From NCBI GenBank assembly GCA_001873005.1, contig MNYE01000028.1, positions 1 to 6,625 of the forward strand: a stretch of 6,625 bases of DNA, in the 5' to 3' direction. The stretch comes from Dehalococcoidia bacterium CG2_30_46_9 (lineage in GTDB: Bacteria; Chloroflexota; Dehalococcoidia; GIF9; AB-539-J10). A model generated the notes under the pieces. That model did not search any database. It saw only the letters and a list, made by a program, of their open reading frames with translations, and had not been told where the DNA came from. The translations under genes were made by a program, and so were the position numbers. This document shows positions 6,405-6,625 of the stretch, piece by piece. How positions within the stretch are numbered: the first letter of the stretch is position 1; every line of letters begins with the position of its first letter.

Positions 6405-6625
6405 CTATACTCCAAAGTTATTGCCAAAAAGAACTTCATCCCATCTGTTTGTCTCTTGGTAAGATTTCTTGGCCTTTAATATTAGTTCACCCAACTGGTT
6501 AAAACCTTCCCTGAGCGCTGCCTCGTTTTGAGACCTCATCCATATATCAATAACAATATTCTCAAAGTCAACTTCTCCGGGTAAGTTGCCCAAGATGGCA
6601 TCCATTTCTCCAATTACTAATTCAA
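6405..6625 (-). CDS. Unrecognised protein, C-terminal end only
   Basis: The last 73 or so codons of a - strand gene that is open to the window edge. An internal ATG at 6605 would give 66 residues. However, the frame upstream continues with ELVIGE, and the only GGAG before that ATG is 2 bases away, which is too close. I therefore favour a longer gene that starts outside the window. The visible part is acidic to neutral, probably helical (QNEAALREGFNQLGELILKAKKSYQE), and has Trp at two places. I see no known motif. The stop codon is 2 bases before the next gene's ATG, and that gene's ribosome site lies inside this one's last codons. The two are thus almost certainly co-transcribed and translationally coupled. 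Confidence 0.65.
   Translation of the reverse strand, partial: ELVIGEMDAILGNLPGEVDFENIVIDIWMRSQNEAALREGFNQLGELILKAKKSYQETNRWDEVLFGNNFGV

Overview
The window looks like part of a bacterial chromosome with closely packed genes and a balanced to slightly AT-rich base composition. The nearest fit I can offer is an uncultured anaerobic bacterium, possibly a Chloroflexota/Dehalococcoidia-type lineage. That rests on split-subunit methylmalonyl-CoA mutase genes, a class 1B-type dihydroorotate dehydrogenase and a slipin. The placement is inference with modest confidence, because nothing here is taxonomically decisive.

Layout. Positions 1-4288 form one + strand run: the 3' end of a slipin/stomatin-like SPFH gene, two tandem paralogous genes for the catalytic (large) subunit of an AdoCbl-dependent acyl-CoA mutase, and one gene for the separate cobalamin-binding small subunit. 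The gaps are 27, 38 and 18 bases, so the run is probably one operon. Positions 4311-6625 form a convergent - strand run. Read in its own direction, it is the tail of an unrecognised gene (open at the window edge), then a coiled-coil protein with a cysteine-rich zinc-finger-like tail, then pyrD. The gaps are 2 and 13 bases, again operon-like. The two runs meet tail to tail at about 4289-4311, where inverted repeats lie.

How the genes work together. The large and small mutase subunits should assemble into a methylmalonyl-CoA mutase that interconverts methylmalonyl-CoA and succinyl-CoA. Both large subunits keep the Tyr and Arg that hold the substrate carboxylate. The first copy keeps the HTNS...E cofactor-ribose motif. 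The second has AVSC there, so the two copies are probably not functionally equivalent, and both appear to depend on the single small subunit. PyrD serves pyrimidine synthesis and is unrelated to the mutase.

The most unusual feature is a family of 17-19 base palindromes (CCCTGAA-5 nt-TTCAGGG) found four times in 6.6 kb. Two copies start exactly at the base after the stop codons of mutase genes. Two lie inside the zinc-finger gene, both read in the same frame, giving PESSSG and PETSSG. This looks like a mobile or spreading palindromic element that can be tolerated inside coding sequence. No RNA gene, CRISPR array or insertion sequence was seen, and there is no gene-free stretch longer than 40 bases.
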